This document shows, piece by piece, positions 59,202-64,000 of a DNA stretch of 64,000 nucleotides. Numbering within the stretch: position 1 is the stretch's first letter; every line of letters starts with the position of its first letter. The stretch comes from JALOAD01 sp023228995 [NCBI: Candidatus Muiribacterium halophilum] (GTDB lineage: Bacteria > Muiribacteriota > Muiribacteriia > Muiribacteriales): contig JALOAD010000013.1 of NCBI GenBank assembly GCA_023228995.1, positions 1-64,000 on the forward strand, read 5' to 3'. The position numbers were made by a program, and so were the translations under genes. The notes beneath the pieces were generated by a model. The model saw only the letters and a list, made by a program, of their open reading frames with translations, searched no databases and was not told where the DNA came from.

Positions 59202-59579
59202 TTAGAAATTATACTCATTCTTAAATAATCTATCTAAGATGTTTTGATATTCAGTGAATGCTGTTCTAATATCTTTTTTGATTGTTAATCTTTTCATAAT
59301 CATTATGGACTTTATTCTACGTAAGAAACTTAATATATTAAGTTGATCTATAAATTCTTTAGTAAATTCAGCATTTAATTGATTTAATATACTTTCTATA
59401 TCAATATTTTGAAAATTTTTATATTTTACTTTATTATCTTCAATGTAAATATTTTCCAAAATATATGTTCTATATTCTTTTAATCTATTCAATAGATTAA
59501 ATTTAAGAGTCTCTAAATTAATTGGCTCTAAATCCTCTATTTTAATTTCATTAAATTGTTTATATTTTAATATTTTCAT
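59202..59579 (-). CDS. Hypothetical helical protein with N-terminal packaging-like peptide
   Basis: 125 residues, helical, beginning MKILKYKQFNEIKIED, a good match to the peptide shared by the proteins at 24.3, 47.4 and 50.8-52.8 kb. The rest has no recognised motif. It is encoded between two probable structural genes with 5-20 nt spacing. Confidence 0.58.
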   Translation of the reverse strand: MKILKYKQFNEIKIEDLEPINLETLKFNLLNRLKEYRTYILENIYIEDNKVKYKNFQNIDIESILNQLNAEFTKEFIDQLNILSFLRRIKSIMIMKRLTIKKDIRTAFTEYQNILDRLFKNEYNF

Positions 59580-59584
59580 ATCAT

Positions 59585-60493
59585 TTATAATTTTTTATCA
59601 AAAAGATATAACTTAAATATTTTATTACCTTTTATAGTTTTAATTTTTTTAAGTGAACTTCCCATAATTGAATCTAATACCTTAAACACTCCCAAGGTAA
59701 CATTATTTTCATCTATTAATTTTATAGTATTACCAGGTTGTCCCATTGCTCCACTTAATGCTATATAATTATTGCCATATAAACTTTTAAGAAATGTTAT
59801 TTTAGCAATGGCTACATTTTTTATATTATTTATATAAGCATTATCCATCGGTTTGATAAGATCTAACTCTGAATTTGTATTATTTGCTTTAATGGTTACA
59901 AATTTTCTATTTTCATCTCCTAATGAGATTTCATCTCTACTTTGGATTTTATCTAATTTAATTAAATTTCTTTGATTTCTACGAATTTCATTAAAATCAG
60001 CTTTAGCTATTATACCACCCCTCATGCCTTTATCATTCATATTATAACCATTTGGTGCTAATCTGATAAAAGATCCAGTGAAAGTTATTGACATAATTCT
60101 ATCTGCTCTGAATAATCTCCATATTTTCTTAATATGTCTTTTATTAGAAACAGACCAACCACTTAAATGCCAAGCTCTTAATAATGGTTTTCCTATAGCA
60201 CTTCTACCTGCTACAACAAATGCTACTGCTCTTGAGTGTCCACTAAAATGCTTATCTTCAGCACCTTTATAATCTATAAGGAATATCATTCCATATTTTA
60301 TAGCTTTAATTGCTATATCTGGAGTATATTTAATAGGTTCATTAATAGGTATATTAGCTAATTCAGGGATGTTTGCTAAATTAGTTTTACTTCTATATTC
60401 ATTATCCTCAACCAATTCATATTTTTCTTTTATTACATATTCAACTGGTTTTGTATTATAATAATCTTTAATTTGTTGTAAAGTAGTTATCAT
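59585..60493 (-). CDS. WYL-like domain virion protein
   Basis: 302 residues. Residues 60-165 (AIKYGMIFLIDYKGAEDKHF, AVAFVVAGRSAIGKPLLRAW and KKIWRLFRADRIMSITFTGS) look like the SH3-type WYL fold found in T4-like phage structural proteins as well as in regulators. No helix-turn-helix is present, so a transcriptional role is unlikely. The C-terminus adds a beta domain. A TTAATATATAA element precedes the start. Confidence 0.6.
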   Translation of the reverse strand: MITTLQQIKDYYNTKPVEYVIKEKYELVEDNEYRSKTNLANIPELANIPINEPIKYTPDIAIKAIKYGMIFLIDYKGAEDKHFSGHSRAVAFVVAGRSAIGKPLLRAWHLSGWSVSNKRHIKKIWRLFRADRIMSITFTGSFIRLAPNGYNMNDKGMRGGIIAKADFNEIRRNQRNLIKLDKIQSRDEISLGDENRKFVTIKANNTNSELDLIKPMDNAYINNIKNVAIAKITFLKSLYGNNYIALSGAMGQPGNTIKLIDENNVTLGVFKVLDSIMGSSLKKIKTIKGNKIFKLYLFDKKL

Positions 60494-60519
60494 GCTATTA
60501 TATATTAATTATTTTTATG

Positions 60520-60549
60520 AAAAAAGCGATAAATAAAATTATTTATCGC
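60520..60549 (-). terminator. Intrinsic terminator
   Basis: GCGATAAAT / ATTTATCGC stem followed on the minus strand by a T run; it ends the lipoprotein transcript. Confidence 0.8.
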
Positions 60550-60573
60550 TTCAACAATATTTTATATATTGTT

Positions 60574-60708
60574 TTATTGAACTGATGTTTCAATAGGTGT
60601 TTCTACTACAGTTTCTGTAGTTGTTTCTGTAGTTGTTTCTGTTTTTCCACCACATGCAATCATTGTCATTGTTGTTGCTACTAAAAGCACTAAAAGAATT
60701 TTCTTCAT
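60574..60708 (-). CDS. Tiny lipoprotein
   Basis: 44 residues: signal peptide MKKILLVLLVATTMTMIA with the lipobox MIAC, then CGGKTETTTETTTETVVETP and IETSVQ. Cleavage and lipidation at Cys19 would leave a 26-residue acidic, threonine-rich peptide on the membrane. Phage lipoproteins of this size include spanin partners (Rz1) and superinfection-exclusion proteins. It has its own terminator and faces away from the 60804 gene. Confidence 0.75.
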   Translation of the reverse strand: MKKILLVLLVATTMTMIACGGKTETTTETTTETVVETPIETSVQ

Positions 60709-60803
60709 TTTTATTTTATTTTTTTGTTTAATGTTATATTATCTAATTAAAAAAAGTTTTTATTTTGATTAAAAATATTAATATATATAAATAAAAAGTT
60801 TTT

Positions 60804-61511
60804 ATGTCAATTATTAATAGAGAGGAAGCTAATAAATATTATAAATTAATAAATGAATTAGTTGATGAATATATAATTAAGTGGAAAATTAGACCTTCAA
60901 ACTTGAAAAAATATCTAAAACCTAATTCAGATCGTTTTAATAAGTTTCTACAAATAAATCAATTACATAATATTAAAGGAGCTAATATCATATTAACTGA
61001 TATAATAGAAGATAGATATAATATGGAAAAAGATGGAGTTATGACTTTTGAAAATTTCAAAATATTTGAATCAGAAGATTTTAAGATTACAACAATAAAC
61101 CAATGTTTATATAAAGGAATTGAAGCTGCTACTAATCAAATGGAAAAAGTATTAGCTGATTATTATGATGTTAATTTAGGTGATATTGATATAATTGATC
61201 CAGAACGACATATGTTTAAGTTAAATAATTGGGAAAATAAAAACATTGGAATTATAATATATTCTGAAGAAGATATACAATTGATTAAATCAAATGTATC
61301 AGAACTATTATTTAATGAATTATTAAATAAAAATGTTGAGTTAAATACTATATCAATTGATTTAAGTGATTTAATAGATAAAACCAATTTTAATGATAAA
61401 ATAGAGAAAATATTAAATAAAGAAAAAATGATAAATATTATATCAAAATGCTTAAATCAATTTGAATTTAAGAATAGTTTTAATAATTATTATATTTGGA
61501 CTTTAGAATAA
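60804..61511 (+). CDS. Hypothetical protein
   Basis: 235 residues, helical N-terminus (REEANKYYKLINELVDEYII), acidic. It lies upstream of the endolysin and next to two copies of the 30-nt repeat. A TTAATATATATAAATAA element precedes it, so late expression is likely. No family recognised. Confidence 0.58.
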   Translation: MSIINREEANKYYKLINELVDEYIIKWKIRPSNLKKYLKPNSDRFNKFLQINQLHNIKGANIILTDIIEDRYNMEKDGVMTFENFKIFESEDFKITTINQCLYKGIEAATNQMEKVLADYYDVNLGDIDIIDPERHMFKLNNWENKNIGIIIYSEEDIQLIKSNVSELLFNELLNKNVELNTISIDLSDLIDKTNFNDKIEKILNKEKMINIISKCLNQFEFKNSFNNYYIWTLE

Positions 61512-61522
61512 TCAGTAAAATG

Positions 61523-61552
61523 AAAAAGATGCGACATCATGATATATACTTT
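61523..61552 (+). repeat. Copy 2 of the GATGCGACATCATGATATAT element
   Basis: 30-nt unit (AAAAAGATGCGACATCATGA then TATATACTTT) identical to copy 3, 22 nt away. Followed by TATAA. Confidence 0.88.
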
Positions 61553-61574
61553 TTATAATTTTATAATTAAATCT

Positions 61575-61604
61575 AAAAAGATGCGACATCATGATATATA
61601 CTTT
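61575..61604 (+). repeat. Copy 3 of the GATGCGACATCATGATATAT element
   Basis: Identical to copy 2 over 30 nt, ending 19 nt before the endolysin ATG at 61624. The unit-to-unit spacing is 52 nt. Confidence 0.88.
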
Positions 61605-61623
61605 ATAAAAATAAAATATTTTT

Positions 61624-62442
61624 ATGTTAAAATTGAATTCAAGAGGTGAAGAAGTTAAACAACTTCAAATTAAATTAGGATTAAAACCAGATGGAATATT
61701 TGGTACAATTACAGAAAGTAAAGTTAAGGAATGGCAATCTCAAAATGGATTAGTTGCAGATGGTATAGTGGGTGAAAAAACATGGAGAATGTTATTCGGG
61801 GGTGTACCCAACAACCCCCAGATCAATCTTGATAAATTAAAAGGTTATATATCTGATGATGTTATTAATGAATTATCAGGTATTATAGAAAAATATAAAT
61901 TAAATAAAATTCAAGTTGCTCATTTTCTATCTCAGTGTTCACATGAAAGTGGTAATTTTAAGGTAGTTAGAGAAAATCTTAATTATTCTACCAATAGAAT
62001 GTTAGAGATATTTAAGTATGATTTTGATATTAATAAAGATGCTGTGTTATCTACCAGTGAAAAAAAGAAAGCAGATTTATTAAAAGGATCTCCTGAAAAA
62101 ATTGCTAATTTTGTTTATTCTAATCAAAATGGTAATGGTGATGAAAATTCTGGTGATGGATGGAAATATAGAGGTAGGGGTTATATTCAATTAACAGGTC
62201 GTAGTAATTATGAGGCTTTTGATAAAGTAGTTGAGGATGATATTATATCAAACCCTGATTTAGTAGCCACTAAATATCCATTAGAATCTGCTGCTTTTTT
62301 CTTTGAGAAAAATAAATTATGGAATATTTGTGTATCTGATACAACAGATACCATTAAAAAACTAACAAAAAAAATTAATGGTGGATATAATGGCTTAAAT
62401 GATAGGATTAAAAAGTTTAATGAAATATATAATTTGTTATAA
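61624..62442 (+). CDS. Endolysin: peptidoglycan-binding domain plus GH19
   Basis: 272 residues. Residues 1-60 are a PG_binding_1 domain (GEEVKQLQIKLGLKPDGIFG and QSQNGLVADGIVGEKTWRML). The GH19 domain follows from about 75: VAHFLSQCSHESGNFKVVRE with the catalytic Glu, WKYRGRGYIQLTGRSNYEAF, and KKINGGYNGLNDR. It has no signal peptide, so release through a holin is expected. It likely is the main endolysin; two other lysins (26.3 and 39.8 kb) have different architectures. The repeat pair upstream may set its timing. Confidence 0.93.
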   Translation: MLKLNSRGEEVKQLQIKLGLKPDGIFGTITESKVKEWQSQNGLVADGIVGEKTWRMLFGGVPNNPQINLDKLKGYISDDVINELSGIIEKYKLNKIQVAHFLSQCSHESGNFKVVRENLNYSTNRMLEIFKYDFDINKDAVLSTSEKKKADLLKGSPEKIANFVYSNQNGNGDENSGDGWKYRGRGYIQLTGRSNYEAFDKVVEDDIISNPDLVATKYPLESAAFFFEKNKLWNICVSDTTDTIKKLTKKINGGYNGLNDRIKKFNEIYNLL

Positions 62443-62444
62443 AT

Positions 62445-62475
62445 AAAAAGGAGATATATAAAATCTCCTTTTTTA
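62445..62475. terminator. Bidirectional terminator
   Basis: AAAAAGGAGAT / ATCTCCTTTTTT stem between the endolysin and the converging gene at 62473. Confidence 0.85.
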
Positions 62476-62688
62476 ATAATAATTAAATTGATGGTTAAAT
62501 CTTTCTTTGATGAATTTATTTATTATATGGCATTTTTCATATTCTTCTAAATTCTCAAAATATTTTAGTGTTTCTAATAAATATTCTTTTTTATATGGAT
62601 TTAGATTAATATCATAAGGTATATTTTCCTTTATCCTTTCATATATAATATTCATTACATAGTTTTTAGGTGTTAATTTTATAGACAT
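62473..62688 (-). CDS. Hypothetical small protein
   Basis: 71 residues, helical, MSIKLTPKNYVMNIIYERIK and so on. It follows the upstream gene by one base. Not recognised. Confidence 0.55.
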   Translation of the reverse strand: MSIKLTPKNYVMNIIYERIKENIPYDINLNPYKKEYLLETLKYFENLEEYEKCHIINKFIKERFNHQFNYY

Positions 62689-62689
62689 A

Positions 62690-63298
62690 TTATTCTTTTT
62701 TAATATTTTTCAAAAATTCTTTTTCATAATAAGAAAGATTATTATAACCTATCTTATTTATTTTATCTAAAATATCATTTAAGTTGTATTCATGTTTAAT
62801 ATTTTGAGATTCTGATTCATTCACTATATCATTAATATAAGGATTTGAATTATTAAAATCTGATAATATTTTATTATATAACTCTGCCGATCTAATATCA
62901 TACTCATTTTTATTAAAAATCATACCATTTATTTCAATAGTATTATTTATATCTAATTTATAATCAGATATAATTTTTTGTCGTATTTTATTAGTTAAAT
63001 CTAAATCTATTAATTTAGAATCAAATAAAGTAACATCATTTTGAAGTATAAATATATCAGATTTATTCAAGTATATAATTATTTCAACTTTACCACAATT
63101 AGCCAAATTAGTATTTAATATGATTAAATCATCTATTCTATTATTAAATATCACCATATTATTAATTAGATTATCATATAATTCATTATATACTTTTTTT
63201 ATTTCATGGAGATTAGATTTTCTAATAAAATAATTTTTAATGATAATAATTAAATACATGATTAAACAACCTGTTAAAAAATAAATTAAATTTAACAT
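62690..63298 (-). CDS. Membrane-anchored protein with C-terminal DUF6576-like module
   Basis: 202 residues: an N-terminal membrane helix (LIYFLTGCLIMYLIIIIKNY), a coiled or alpha/beta middle, and at the C-terminus LNDILDKINKIGYNNLSYYE followed by KEFLKNIKKE, the same DUF6576-type motif seen at 52.8 kb. In host rhomboids this motif also sits at the C-terminus of a membrane protein. The start overlaps the nucleotidyltransferase stop. Confidence 0.65.
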   Translation of the reverse strand: MLNLIYFLTGCLIMYLIIIIKNYFIRKSNLHEIKKVYNELYDNLINNMVIFNNRIDDLIILNTNLANCGKVEIIIYLNKSDIFILQNDVTLFDSKLIDLDLTNKIRQKIISDYKLDINNTIEINGMIFNKNEYDIRSAELYNKILSDFNNSNPYINDIVNESESQNIKHEYNLNDILDKINKIGYNNLSYYEKEFLKNIKKE

Positions 63299-64000
63299 TT
63301 ATAAATTTCCTTTCTTATTTTAATTAATAAATCATTTAATAATTCAGGATCAACTTTTTCTGGAAGATTAGAATTTTCAAATAATTGTTTAATCACATGA
63401 ATTTCATTTTCAACATTATCTAAAATACTTTGTAAATCTACTTCACCTTTTCTAATTTTAATTAATTCAGATGCATTAGGTCTTCTAACTATGATTCCTT
63501 TTCCTTCAGCCATCTCATGTGCCATTTGTATAAGTCTTGTACAATGTAACATATTTTTACCATCTATTCTTTGTCCATGTGTTTTAACATCAACCCATCT
63601 AGATGTATTTCTTTTTTCTAACCATTCTTCATAAGATTTATAATCTTTACAATGTTGGGTATAAGCATCTTTATTATAAAAAATAGTACAAATTGGTTTT
63701 TCACCCATTGGGATACTAGAAAGTCTTAATTGATTTGATTCTGATACAGATTTTCCAATATCACTTTTTACTATACCTTTATAACCAAATCCCATGCTCA
63801 AATTTGCCTTTTTTCTGGCTTGTATTGCATTTTCTCTTTGTTCTTGTGGAATTTTATCACTGAAACAATTTGCAGCTTCTATATCATAAAAAACAGCATA
63901 TACATCACGAGCATTTGGGATATTAACTACTCCACAAAACTTTTCATCATATTTTTTATTCCATGTTTTCCAATTGATGGTTTTTTCATTCTCTATTACA
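63292..64000 (-). CDS. Nucleotidyltransferase family protein (COG3541-like), C-terminal part
   Basis: The frame runs open from the window edge to 63292 (about 235 residues seen); the 5' end is outside. VNIPNARDVYAVFYD, then CTIFYNKDAYTQHCKDYKSY, EEWLEKRNTSRWVDVKTHGQ, KNMLHCTRLIQMAHEMAEGK and RRPNASELIKIRKGEVDLQS match the C-terminal half of the RlaP/COG3541 nucleotidyltransferases common in large phages, where an HG-x-x-x-KNxxHxxRL segment follows the pol-beta domain. The catalytic GS...DxD site would be upstream. RNA repair has been proposed for the family. Confidence 0.75.
   Translation of the reverse strand, partial: VIENEKTINWKTWNKKYDEKFCGVVNIPNARDVYAVFYDIEAANCFSDKIPQEQRENAIQARKKANLSMGFGYKGIVKSDIGKSVSESNQLRLSSIPMGEKPICTIFYNKDAYTQHCKDYKSYEEWLEKRNTSRWVDVKTHGQRIDGKNMLHCTRLIQMAHEMAEGKGIIVRRPNASELIKIRKGEVDLQSILDNVENEIHVIKQLFENSNLPEKVDPELLNDLLIKIRKEIYKC

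Noticed and set aside
1-64000. tRNA genes, replication origin, terminal repeats or integrase/attachment site
   Set aside because: I looked for cloverleaf-like GC-richer stretches and for integrase motifs and saw none; the window appears to be interior to a lytic phage genome, but only a dedicated scan could exclude a tRNA.

Overview
The window is a 64 kb piece of a large, very AT-rich, T4-like myovirus genome whose host is a member of the Bacteroidota, probably a flavobacterium. The phage assignment rests on a sliding clamp (gp45-like), a UvsW helicase, a UvsY-like mediator, a primase, a split family B DNA polymerase, a DenV glycosylase, a baseplate cassette (gp53-like, hub and gp5-like proteins) and endolysins. 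The host assignment rests on many promoters of the Bacteroidota type (TTTG, about 20 nt, TAnnTTTG), on a DUF4376-like protein, on BspA-type leucine-rich repeats, on DUF6576-like modules and on a very low GC content. No tRNA, rRNA or CRISPR array was recognised.

Layout. 1-10.1 kb is an accessory, mostly minus-strand region: an array of BspA-like leucine-rich repeat genes, a macro-domain protein, several decayed genes, and an operon of very small proteins that includes the pyrimidine-dimer glycosylase DenV. 10.1-18.2 kb holds a methyltransferase, a convergent HincII-like restriction endonuclease and gamma-class DNA methyltransferase pair, thioredoxin, an orphan DNA methyltransferase, a possible small RNA and small unknown genes. 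18.2-32.2 kb carries HAD, GH16 glucanase, DUF4376, nuclease, patatin, site-2 protease, GH108 lysozyme, metallophosphoesterase, FKBP isomerase and amidoligase-like genes. 32.2-45.3 kb is the plus-strand baseplate and tail cassette, with uvsW inside it. 45.5-50.8 kb has a DNA methyltransferase, ClpP, a HAD-domain protein and primase. 50.8-53.3 kb is a tandem set of leucine-rich repeat paralogues. 53.4-58.5 kb is the replication block: polymerase fragments, clamp and UvsY. 58.6-64 kb holds structural or packaged proteins, a tiny lipoprotein, a GH19 endolysin and a nucleotidyltransferase running off the edge.

The most interesting points are these. (1) The DNA polymerase gene is broken at least twice. 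A split intein separates it exactly at the catalytic YxDTD/S motif, and a 41-nt insertion containing a 33-bp near-perfect palindrome interrupts motif B and destroys the frame. (2) More than 20 otherwise unrelated small proteins end in the same short basic peptide, roughly R-N-x-x-K-L-N-K-L. (3) A second set of proteins shares an N-terminal MKYxKxFNE peptide that resembles T4 capsid-targeting sequences. (4) Two promoter classes can be seen by eye: host-like TTTG/TAnnTTTG upstream of accessory genes, and TTTTAATATATAA upstream of structural and late genes. (5) The phage carries its own HincII-like restriction-modification pair. Many intergenic gaps hold recognisable gene remnants with frameshifts, so the accessory regions are turning over quickly.
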